Shown here: piece by piece, positions 52,662 to 61,500 of the stretch
How positions within the stretch are numbered: the first letter of the stretch is position 1
Layout of the letters: each line of letters starts with the position of its first letter
The notes under the pieces: model-generated
Told to the model about the DNA's origin: nothing
The model's database searches: none
Seen by the model: only the letters and a program-made list of their open reading frames with translations
Source: AP-15 sp036404275
Lineage (GTDB): Bacteria; Pseudomonadota; Alphaproteobacteria; ATCC43930; CGMCC-115725
DNA: 64,000 nucleotides
NCBI GenBank assembly: GCA_036404275.1
Contig: DASXAM010000074.1
Location: 18,941-82,940, forward strand
Reading direction: 5' to 3'
Translations under genes and position numbers: made by a program

Positions 52662-53378
52662 TCACGGGCGGCGCGGCGGCGCGGCGAGGCCGACCTCGGC
52701 CATCAATGCATCGAGCGCCGCGTGACGGTCGAAGGACTCGGCCGCGGCTGCGGCAGCGACGGCGTCATACCACAGGCCGGCCTGGGCAAAGGCATCGGCG
52801 CGGCGCAACGCGGGGGCGGCGCGCAAGGCATCGGCGAGAGGCTGATCGGGTGCGGCGACGAGCAGCGAAGCGCTGGCGACAACGTCGCGGGCCGGCGTCT
52901 TGGGATCGAGAACCGCCGACACCGACCAGGTGTAGATGATCCCCGGCTCGAGCCGCACCCGATAATCGGCGACCGCAAGGCCGTAGACGCCGGCGGCGCG
53001 GGGGGCCGGAATATTGGCTTCGAGCACCGGAGCGGCGCGGCCCGGCGCGCGGATCGTCAGCCGGGTCGGCCACAGCACCGGCCCCGAGACGTAATAATAC
53101 AGGGTCGGCGTCGGGCTGAGGCTGAGCCCGGCATGGTTGCGCGGCGCCAAGAGCTCGATCGTCGGGTTTGCGGCGGCGAGCTTGACGGTGCCGCGCGAGG
53201 CGCCGCCGACCCGCCCGCCGGGGGCGCCGCGCGGCGGCGGCTTATAGACCGGCAAGGCGGCATCCTGTTGCGCGGCCGGCTCGGGCGCGGCGGCTTGCGC
53301 GAAGGACCGTGCCGGCGCCAGCGCGATCATCGCCAGCGACGCGACCAAGGCGAGCCGAAGCAGCAGACCATCGACCAT
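52662..53378 (-). CDS. DUF928 domain-containing exported protein (CHAT-operon partner)
   Basis: A 238-residue protein with a signal peptide (VASLAMIALAPARSFAQ). The mature part has the DUF928 layout: PPPRGAPGGRVGGASRGTVK, then AGLSLSPTPTLYYYVSGPVL, strand-rich RLTIRAPGRAAPVLEANIPA and LEPGIIYTWSVSAVLDPK, then a helical tail with ADALRAAPALRRADAFAQAG and WYDAVAAAAAAESFDRHAAL. DUF928 genes recurrently neighbour CHAT, CHASE2 and haemagglutinin genes, which fits the context. It starts 4 bases after the CHAT gene stop. Biochemical role unknown. Confidence 0.75.
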   Translation of the reverse strand: MVDGLLLRLALVASLAMIALAPARSFAQAAAPEPAAQQDAALPVYKPPPRGAPGGRVGGASRGTVKLAAANPTIELLAPRNHAGLSLSPTPTLYYYVSGPVLWPTRLTIRAPGRAAPVLEANIPAPRAAGVYGLAVADYRVRLEPGIIYTWSVSAVLDPKTPARDVVASASLLVAAPDQPLADALRAAPALRRADAFAQAGLWYDAVAAAAAAESFDRHAALDALMAEVGLAAPPRRP

Positions 53379-53382
53379 GCGC

Positions 53383-55671
53383 TTAAAGCCAGTTGCCGAT
53401 CAGCAGAAACGGCGCCCAATAGGCCGGATGAGCAAAACGCGGATCGGCGGCGAGAGCCCGTTGCGCGCTGCGCAGCGCTTGCGCCTTCGACAGAGGCCCC
53501 GATTGCAGCGCGCGATAGAAATCGCCGATCAGTTCGCCCGAAGCCACGTCGTTGATGTACCAAAGGGTGGCGAGCGCGCTGCGCGCTCCGGCCTTCAGCG
53601 CCACTCCGGCAAGGCCGAGGGCCGCACGGTCGTCACCGCTCGCGGTCTCGCAGGCGCTCAAAATCAACAGCTCGATCGGGTTGCCGCGTGGTGTCGCGTA
53701 TTTGATGTCGGATTCGAGATTGTCCATGGTCAGCCTTCCGTCGAAGGCGAGGACAAAGGTCCGGCTCGGGTCGCTGCCGAACTGGCCGTGCGAGGCGATG
53801 TGCACGATGTTGAAGCGCCCGCTTCGCAATTCGCTCTCGAACCGGGCGCGGGTGAAAGCGTCGTTCAGCAGCACGTCGCCGCCTTCGATCGCATGCACGG
53901 CGGCAACCTCGCGCGGCACATTCGGAAGATCGACATAGCCCTCGACACTCTTCGATACACCGAGCACGAGCGCGGTCGCCGCGCCGGGGGCGAGCGGCTT
54001 CGGCTCAATGAGCTTGAGGCTCGGGGCGATCGCGGTGGCGTAGCGGTCCACAAGAAAACCGGTCCCGTCATAGAGTGCTGCAAACGGAACGACGCGCAGC
54101 ACCTCGTCCGGAACGACGACGAGGGTATCGACATGATGGGCCGCCAAAAGCGGCTCGATCGGCCGCATGATCTGGTCGTAGAGGAGGCGCGCCGGGACCA
54201 GGTATTCGTTGGTCGTCCGCTTCTCCAGCAATTGGCGAAACTGCCGGACCTCGCGACGGAGCGCCGGCTCGCCGACCGGAATCGTGAATTGCCGCTCCTC
54301 GGCGCCAAAGCTGACCAGCATTTCCAGCCGATCGGGCAGCGAGATCGGGTAGAGGATCGCGGTGCCCGGTGCGATCGTTTCGATCGGCCGTTTTTCCGCC
54401 TCGAAATCGGCGACGCAGGAATCGCGGAAATAGTCGCGCAATTCGCTCTCCTTGAGGCGCTCGATCGTGTCGCGCGCTTCGCGGATCAGCGCCGGCGACG
54501 CTACGCCGCCGGCGGCCGCGCGGCGCAGCAGGAGGTCGGCGAATTCGAGATAGAGCGGGCCGAAGGTGGCGCGATAGGAGGAGCGGCCGTCACGATATTC
54601 GACCGGGATGTCCTGGCGCACCGATTGCAGTTCGGCGACGGCACGGCGATAGCCGGCAAGCGCCGCCTCAGTTTCGCCGCGGCGGCGGGCGAGGCGAGCG
54701 CGCTGCCAATCCCAGCGGTAGGAAAGATCGGGCGATCCGGCCTGCTGCGCAGCCGATGCCGCGCGCTCGGTCAACGCCGCGGCCTCGTCGAGCCGGTTTG
54801 CGCGTTCGTCGAGATGGCCGAGCCCGCCCTCGGCGAGCGAGGCGAGCGTCGGATTGCGCAGCGCCGCGGCGGTCCGGTCGGCGGCGTCGAAGGCGCGTTC
54901 GGCGGCGGCCTCGGCATCGGCCGGGATCGGGCCGGCGCGCTCGAACACGGCCGAGCCGGCGGAAACCAGCGCCATGCCCGCGGCAAAGGATGGCGGCTGC
55001 CGTTCGAGGGTGGCGACCGCGCGCTGCAGCAGCGCGACCGCCTTGCCGGTATCGCCGCGGCCGAGCGCCAGGCGCGCGGCATTGGTTTCCGCGGTCGCAG
55101 CGAGCGCGGGGTCGCCGGCGGTCGCCGCGCTCTGGATCGCCCGCGCATAGGCGCCCTCGGCTTGCGCCGGGCGGCCGGTCGCGGCGTAGAGGTTGCCGAG
55201 GTCGTTGTCGGCGGCGGCGAGCGTCGTCCAATCGTGCGACCGGTCGGCGAGGTCGCGGCTGCGTTGCAGCAAGGGCTCTGCGACGGCGCTGCGCCGCGCC
55301 ATAAAGGCGAGATTGCCGAGCGCGCCGCTCGCCGCCGCGGTCAACGCCTGGTCATGGCTGGCTTCGGCCTTGGCCAGCGCCGCCTGCAGATCGCTGCCGG
55401 CGTCGCGCCAATAGCCGGCCACCCGATAGGCTTCGCCGCGCCGGGCGAGCGCCTGGGCTTCGAGATCGGCGTCGCCCGCCTGGCGGCACAATTGGATCGC
55501 CGCCGACCATTGCTGCGTCGCGGCGACGATGTCGCCGGCGCGGAACGCCGCGGTGCCGCGCCCGATCGCATCGAGCGCCGCGGCGCGGCTGCCCGGCGCC
55601 TGCGCGCCGGCCTGACCGGCGTACAGCATCAAAACGAATGCCAACGCCATCGGGCGATAAAACCACTTCAT
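53383..55671 (-). CDS. Exported TPR-CHAT caspase-like cysteine protease
   Basis: A 762-residue protein: signal peptide (PMALAFVLMLYAGQAGAQ), about eight TPR-like helical repeats (residues 30-370; LARRGEAYRVAGYWRDAGSD, DLGNLYAATGRPAQAEGAYA and similar), then a C-terminal CHAT domain. The catalytic dyad is His628 in FNIVHIASHGQFG and Cys674 in LLILSACETASGD. YWAPFLLIGNWL ends the domain, as in typical CHAT proteins. The TPRs probably recognise a partner or substrate. I chose the ATG at 55671 at the signal peptide. It is in an operon with DUF928. Confidence 0.88.
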   Translation of the reverse strand: MKWFYRPMALAFVLMLYAGQAGAQAPGSRAAALDAIGRGTAAFRAGDIVAATQQWSAAIQLCRQAGDADLEAQALARRGEAYRVAGYWRDAGSDLQAALAKAEASHDQALTAAASGALGNLAFMARRSAVAEPLLQRSRDLADRSHDWTTLAAADNDLGNLYAATGRPAQAEGAYARAIQSAATAGDPALAATAETNAARLALGRGDTGKAVALLQRAVATLERQPPSFAAGMALVSAGSAVFERAGPIPADAEAAAERAFDAADRTAAALRNPTLASLAEGGLGHLDERANRLDEAAALTERAASAAQQAGSPDLSYRWDWQRARLARRRGETEAALAGYRRAVAELQSVRQDIPVEYRDGRSSYRATFGPLYLEFADLLLRRAAAGGVASPALIREARDTIERLKESELRDYFRDSCVADFEAEKRPIETIAPGTAILYPISLPDRLEMLVSFGAEERQFTIPVGEPALRREVRQFRQLLEKRTTNEYLVPARLLYDQIMRPIEPLLAAHHVDTLVVVPDEVLRVVPFAALYDGTGFLVDRYATAIAPSLKLIEPKPLAPGAATALVLGVSKSVEGYVDLPNVPREVAAVHAIEGGDVLLNDAFTRARFESELRSGRFNIVHIASHGQFGSDPSRTFVLAFDGRLTMDNLESDIKYATPRGNPIELLILSACETASGDDRAALGLAGVALKAGARSALATLWYINDVASGELIGDFYRALQSGPLSKAQALRSAQRALAADPRFAHPAYWAPFLLIGNWL

Positions 55672-55770
55672 GTCTCGCCCGTGATCATTCCGGCTGAATA
55701 GATCCGCCTCTTGACGGCAAATCGACAACCGGCATCTTTATACACCGATTATTTATTCCTGGGCAATCCC

Positions 55771-56025
55771 ATGGCGTTGAATATCAAGGATGCTGCAACC
55801 GAAAAATCCGCGCGCGAGCTTGCCGCAGCTGCCGGGGAGTCGGTCACGACCGCCGTGCGCAGGGCGGCTGAAGAACGGCTGCAACGGGTGCGACGGCGAT
55901 ACGGGGGCGTAATCTTGCCGCGGAAATCCTCGAAATCGGCAGACGCTGCGCGGTAGTTGCCGGATGTCGATGCCCGATCCGCCGAAGCGATCCTCGGCTA
56001 CGACGAGCACGGGCTGCCGCGCTGA
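55771..56025 (+). pseudogene. VapB-like (Rv0623 family) antitoxin, frameshifted
   Basis: ALNIKDAATEKSARELAAAA, then GESVTTAVRRAAEERLQRV, is the N-terminus of a transcription-factor-type antitoxin. The open frame ends at 55956. The rest is visible in other frames: RNLAAEILEIGRRCA after a one-base shift near 55902, and LPDVDARSAEAILGYDEHGLPR ending at 56025 after a second shift near 55955. The canonical protein is thus split into three frames. The restored stop overlaps the toxin ATG (TGATG), as in intact vapBC pairs. Either decay or sequence error. Confidence 0.8.
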
Positions 56026-56447
56026 TGGTCATCGATAGCTCGGCGCTGATTGCGGTGCTGCTGAACGAGGAGAATGCCGCGCGTTTCGCTCAAGCGATCG
56101 AGAATGCTCGCCGCGCCTCGTATCAGCCGCGAGCCTGCTCGAAGCCTCGATCGTCATTGAAAGCCGCAAGGGCGATGCCGGCGGTCGCGAACTCGATTTG
56201 CTGCTCTACCGCGCCGCGATCGAAATCGTTGCGGTCGATCGGGACCAGGCCGAGACCGCGCGCGTCGCCTGGCGGCGTTTTGGCAAAGGTCGCCATCCGG
56301 CGGGGCTGAATTACGGCGATTGCTTTGCTTATGCGTTGGCCAAGAGCCGGAATTTGCCGCTGCTGTTTTCAGGGCGACGATTTCTCTCAAACCGACATCG
56401 ATAAGGTTCGGCTGCCGCCGGCATCCCAGGAAACTGCGCCGCTCTGA
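56025..56447 (+). pseudogene. VapC-like PIN-domain toxin, frameshifted
   Basis: VapC toxins are PIN-fold Mg-dependent ribonucleases. MVIDSSALIAVLLNEENAAR (first acid in IDSSA) is in frame from 56025. A shift near 56115 is needed to read LVSAASLLEASIVIESRKGD and the rest through LNYGDCFAYALAKSRNLPLL. A second shift at a TTTT run near 56368 restores GDDFSQTDIDKVRLPP with a stop at 56445-56447. Every PIN active-site acid is still encoded, but in different frames. Its location splits the cyclase and CHAT genes. Confidence 0.8.
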
Positions 56448-56469
56448 CGCCGGATACGAACGAGGCGTC

Positions 56470-58590
56470 TCATTTCTCGGCCATCACGATAACGGTTCCG
56501 GTCTCGCCTGCCGCAAGCCGTCGCCGGTGGAACGCAACGCAAGGGTCGTCGGGGTCTTCTTGATAAAGGGCCTCGAACATTCCGGCCGCCTCGGGCATTG
56601 TCGCCGCCAAGGCCCGCAGAGCCGCGTCATAGCGGGCGAGCCGCGCCGCGTCGCGATGTGCCGGATCGAGCGGCTCGAACACATCGGTCGCCTCGCGCCG
56701 CCCCATCACAACGAACGATCCGATCGGGCGAAACTTGTGCCGCGTCGCCTTTGCGGCGATCTCGCCTGAGACGCAGATCCGGGTGCCGATCGTTTTGTTC
56801 AGCCCTTCGAGCCGCGAGCCGGTGTTCAGCATGTCGCCGAGCGCGGTGTATTTGAGCCGCGAGCGCGTGCCGACATTGCCGACCATCGCCACACCGGTAT
56901 GGACCCCGATCCGGGTCTGGCCGAATGCCACGCCGCGCGCCCGCTGCTCGGCGCTGAACCGACAGGCGAAGGCGTCGATCCCGAGCGCCGCGGCGACCGC
57001 CCGGTCGGCATGGTCCGGCTGATGGTGCGGGGCGCCGAAAAAGGCCAGCACCGCATCGCCGATAAACTCGTTGATAAGCCCGCCCTGAGCAAAGACCGCG
57101 GCGCACACCCCCTCGAAATACTGGTTCGTCACCTCGGCCAGAAATTCCGGGTCGAGGCTTTCGGAAAACGCCGTGAACCCGGCGACATCGGTGAACAGCA
57201 CCGAGATCTCGCGGCGCTCGCCGCCAAGCTTGGGCAAGGTCTCGGCTTCGACCATCTGAGCGACCACAGCGGGCGGCAGATAATGTTCGAAGCTGCGCCG
57301 CAAATGCGCGCGAGCCCGGTTGCTCGCCGCATGCAGCAATTGGTTGGCCACCCCGGCCGAGCCGATCCAGGCGAGCCCGGCCGGCAATGCCGGCAGCAGC
57401 AATGCCGCGCCGAACGCGCCATAGACGATGCCGGCCAAGGCCAAGAGGCCGCCCGCGACGCCGAGCACCGCCGGCAATGTCGAGCGCAGCGCCATGCCGA
57501 GCACGGCGCCCCCGATCGCCCAACCCCAGATCCACAAATTTTCGAGAGCGCGCGGCAGCGCCGCCAGGATCGCGGTCTTGCCCTCGGCTTCGCGGATCAG
57601 CTGGTCGGCGATCTGGGCGTGCAGCGCAATGCCCCAAATCGGGTCGGCGCTGTGAAACCCAGTGTTGAACGGCGTCGCAAACGAATCCTTGACGCTCTCG
57701 GCGGTGATGCCGACGACGACCGCCCGGCCGCGCACCAAGGCGGCGGCATCATCGCCATGCATGATGTCGCCGACGCTCTTCAGCACAAACGGGTCGGGGC
57801 CGCCGCGATAGTCGAGCAGCATCTGAAAGCCGCGGCTGTCGAGCCTGGTGTAGGGGCCGCTGGTGTCGTCGAGCGGGGTCAGCACGGCCTTGCCGAGCCG
57901 CAGCCCGTCGCCCGGCGCCGGCCGCGGCGCGATATGGTCGGCGGCGAGGTAGCCCAATGCCAGCGCCATCCCCATGCCGGTATAGTTATCGACCCCGTCA
58001 TCGGCATAGAGGAGCCCGCGCCGGACGATGTTGCCCTGGTCCGGCACGACATCGGCGAGCACCGCGCGATCGCTGCCGCGCAACACCGCCGGTGGCGGCA
58101 CCCCGGCTTGCGACGGTCCCCCGGGCTGCGACGATCCCCCGGGCTGCGATGATCCCTTGAGCTTGAACGACCAGACGATTTCCTTGTGCCGGGCGAGCAC
58201 CGCCGCAAGCCGCTCGCTGCCCGGCGGCTCCGGGTGGTCGCGATAGAGATCGACTCCGATCACCCGCGGCTGCCATGTCGCGATCCGTTCCAGCAGCGCG
58301 GCCAGGTCGCCGTCGCGCAACGGCCAATCCCAATGCTCGACATCGGCTTCGCTGCCGCCGACCAGCAGGATATGCGGGCTCCTCTGGTCACCGGCCCAGG
58401 CGACCCGCAGCGCGTCGTAGATCTGCAATTCGAGCGGCTGCAGCAGACCCTGGCCGCGCGCCAGGATGACCACCGCGGCGACGATGTTGGCGCCGATCAG
58501 CGCCCTGACCGAGGCGCGGCGCAAAAGCCGCGATAGGCGCGCCCGCGGCCGGCCGGTCCGGCTCGCCGCCTCGCTCGTGGCGCTGGCCAT
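56470..58590 (-). CDS. CHASE2 sensor-class III adenylate/guanylate cyclase
   Basis: A 706-residue membrane protein: TM1 at about 31-45, a periplasmic CHASE2 sensor (QIYDALRVAWAGDQRSPHIL to about 330), three TMs (about 345-420), then a class III cyclase domain (about 455-640). Metal-binding aspartates are in SVLFTDVAGFTAFSES and FIGDAVLAFF, and transition-state N/R in LGDMLNTGSRLE. Residue 508 is Glu (LINEFIGDAV) where canonical adenylate cyclases have the purine-specifying Lys. It starts 4 bases after the exoprotein gene stop, so is in the same operon. A short GGSSQP-type tandem repeat lies in the CHASE2 domain. Confidence 0.88.
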   Translation of the reverse strand: MASATSEAASRTGRPRARLSRLLRRASVRALIGANIVAAVVILARGQGLLQPLELQIYDALRVAWAGDQRSPHILLVGGSEADVEHWDWPLRDGDLAALLERIATWQPRVIGVDLYRDHPEPPGSERLAAVLARHKEIVWSFKLKGSSQPGGSSQPGGPSQAGVPPPAVLRGSDRAVLADVVPDQGNIVRRGLLYADDGVDNYTGMGMALALGYLAADHIAPRPAPGDGLRLGKAVLTPLDDTSGPYTRLDSRGFQMLLDYRGGPDPFVLKSVGDIMHGDDAAALVRGRAVVVGITAESVKDSFATPFNTGFHSADPIWGIALHAQIADQLIREAEGKTAILAALPRALENLWIWGWAIGGAVLGMALRSTLPAVLGVAGGLLALAGIVYGAFGAALLLPALPAGLAWIGSAGVANQLLHAASNRARAHLRRSFEHYLPPAVVAQMVEAETLPKLGGERREISVLFTDVAGFTAFSESLDPEFLAEVTNQYFEGVCAAVFAQGGLINEFIGDAVLAFFGAPHHQPDHADRAVAAALGIDAFACRFSAEQRARGVAFGQTRIGVHTGVAMVGNVGTRSRLKYTALGDMLNTGSRLEGLNKTIGTRICVSGEIAAKATRHKFRPIGSFVVMGRREATDVFEPLDPAHRDAARLARYDAALRALAATMPEAAGMFEALYQEDPDDPCVAFHRRRLAAGETGTVIVMAEK
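58102..58156 (-). repeat. Three tandem 18-bp repeats within the CHASE2 coding region
   Basis: Three copies of an 18-bp unit of the form CCCGGGCTGCGACGATCC encode GSSQPG-like hexapeptides. They sit in a loop of the periplasmic sensor domain near residue 150, so copy number could vary by slippage without breaking the frame. Confidence 0.75.
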
Positions 58591-58594
58591 CGCG

Positions 58595-61500
58595 TCAGCC
58601 GCAGCGCATCGTCAGATGGATCGTCGTCGGCACCGCGCTCACCGCGGTTTTGGCGGCCGCCAATCGCCGCGGACCCGGCCCGAGGTCGCGCCCGGCGATG
58701 TAAAGCGCCGGCAACGTCGCCTCCGGGTCCTCGGGCAGCCCGCCGCGTCCGGCTTCGACGAGGCTCGAGCGCAGCCGGTTGCCTTGCGCGGCGCAGCTGT
58801 CGCGGGTCAGGGCTACGGCGCTGCGCAGCTCGCTCGACAATACGACGAGGGTCCCGTTCAGATTGACCAACGGGCCGCTGATCACCACCGTCCCCGAAAT
58901 GCCGAGCTGCGAGCTGGCCGAGACGACGCTGTCCGCCGAAGCGATAAAGTGTTCGGCATCGATGCCGATGTCGCCGCCATGGCCGGCGATCGCCTGTGCG
59001 ACAATGCTGCTGTGGTTGAGGACAACAAATTGCGGATCGATCAGGATGTTGCCGCCATTGCCGGTCTCGCCCTTGACCGACGTCGTGATCCGGCTGCTGG
59101 TCAAATAGAGAAAATCGCGCAATGACAGGCTGATGTTGCCGCCGTTCGCGGTCGAGGTCAGCGCTTCGGTCGAGATCCCGGCGCCGTTGCTCATCACCAG
59201 CCGGAACGCCGAGAGCGCGACCGACCCGGCATTGCCGCTGCCGGTCGAGCGCGCGCTGATTTGCGGGCCGGCATCCGGTAGCACGACATCGCTCGCGACA
59301 TTTATCTCGACCTTGCCGCCGGCGCCGGGTCCGGCGGTCGAGCTGGCGATTTGCGCCCCGCCTTCGATGACGAGGCTGCCGGCACCGACCGTCACCGCGC
59401 CGCCGGCACCCGATTTCGGGCCGGTTGCGGAGGCGGCAATCTCGGTGTTCGGGATGCCGCCGCCCTTGAGCACCAACGGCCCCGCCGCTGTCACCGCGAC
59501 CGCGCCGCCGTCGCCGGTCCCGGCGGCGGTGCTGGCGATCCGGGCGCCGTTCGCCACGGTGATCACCGGCGCCGTCGCCGCGACCGACCCGGCATCGCCG
59601 CTTGCCGTCGCCGCCGCCGAGGCGGTGATCCCGGTGCCCGGGCCGGAGAGCGACAGGCTGTCGCTCGCGGCGACCTGCACAACGCCGCCGGCGCCTGAGC
59701 CGCCGGTGCCCGAGCTGACGCCGCCGCCGGCGACGAGCGTGATGTCGGCGCCGGCCAGGCGGATTGCGCCCGCCGCGCCGCTGCTGCCGGCGCGCGCATC
59801 GGTCAGGATTCCGGTCGGCGCTATGCCGGCGGCGCCATCGATCACGACATCGCCGGCGGCGGAGACGGTGATGTCGCCGCCCCTGCCCGAGGTAAAGGTA
59901 AGGCTCTGAATCTCGCCGCCGGCGGAAAGTGCCAGGCGCCCGGCCGCGACCGCGATCCGCCCGGCATTGCCGGCGCCGAAATTGGTGCTCGACGCGATGC
60001 CGGTCACAAAGCCCGCCGAACCGGCGCCGTCGATCGTCAGCGCGCCCGTGGCGCTGACCGAAATGTCGCCGGCATTGCCGTTGCCGAAGGTCGAGGTCGA
60101 GATGATCCCGCCGGCCCCGATCGAAACGCCGGCGGCGGTGACGGTGACACGACCGGCATTCGCCCCGGAGAACGGATCGCTGGCCCGCGCGAAGATGCCG
60201 GTGGCCCCGGCCGGGCGGGGCGTGCCGTCGATGACCAGCGCGCCGGCCGCCCGAACTGCGACATCGCCGCCATTTCCCGCGCCGCCGGTGGATCCGGAGA
60301 TGGTTCCGTTGTCGCGGATCGAGAGCGTGCCGGCGGCGACGTCGACCTCACCGGCGCGCCCGGTCGTCCCGGAGCCGGTGTTGCTGGCGATCGTCGATCC
60401 CGGCCCGTCGATCGACAACCGGCCGCGGACCGCCACTTTGACCGCGCCGGCATCGCCGGTGCTGGCCGGGTCGATATCGGTCGCACCGGTCGCGGCGCTG
60501 GAGATCGCGCCGCCGCCGCGGAGCGATACGGTTCCCGCGGTCACCCGCACATCGCCGGCATTGCCGATGCTGCCCGAATTGGTTTGCGACGAGATGCCGG
60601 TCAAAAAGCTCTGATCGGCCGTGGCCGCGTCGATCGTCAGCCGGCCGGCGACATCGACCGAGATGCGGCCGCCCTTGCCGGCGCCGAAGGTGCCGCTGGA
60701 GATTTCGCCGTTCTCGGCGATCGACAGCGCGCCGGCGGCGACCCGCACATTGCCGGCATTGCCGACCGTCCCCGGGTTGACGTTCGAGGCGATGCCGCGC
60801 AGAAACCCGCTCGAGCCTCCGGTGACCGACAACAACCCGGTGACATCGACCCGGATATCGCCGGCATTGCCGGTGCTCGCCGGCACGTCGTCGAAACCGG
60901 CCAATGCGCCGGTCGAAACCAGGCCGTCGTCGATCGTCATGCGGTCGGCGCCAACCGACACCCGACCGGCGTCGCCGGTGCTGCCCGCCAACGAATCGGA
61001 CGAAATGGACGCGCCGCCGCGTAAAATCAGGGCATGCGCGCCGACGCTCACCGAACCCGCGGCGCCGGCATCTCCGGTATCCGAGCTGATCCCGGTCGGG
61101 TTGCCGTCGGCGGCGCCCGTGCCGTCGACGAGAAGCGTGCGGGCTGCGGCGACCGATACCGTGCCGGCGATACCCCGGTCGCCGCGATTGGCCGAAAGGG
61201 CATCCGAGGAAATAAACGATCCGCCCAGCAAGCTGATGTTGCTTCCGGTGACCGCGACCCGGCCGGCCGCGCCATTGCCGAAGGTGCTGGCGTCGATCTC
61301 GCTGCGATTGGCCGAGCCGGTCGAATTGAGCACCAGGCTTCGTGCCGCATCGACGACGACATCGCCGCCGGCGCCGGTGCCGCCGGCCTGCGAGGAGATA
61401 AACGAGCCGCCGCGCAAGCCGATGTCGCGGGCCGACACGGCCACTTCGCCCGCCTTGCCGCGGCCGAAGCCGTCGGCTTCAATGGCGCTCTGATTTGACG

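Noticed and set aside
53377..55701. 774-codon open frame on the plus strand
   Set aside because: It is exactly antisense to the CHAT gene, which has a signal peptide, TPRs and catalytic motifs. High GC creates long antisense frames; the plus-strand translation shows no recognisable domain.
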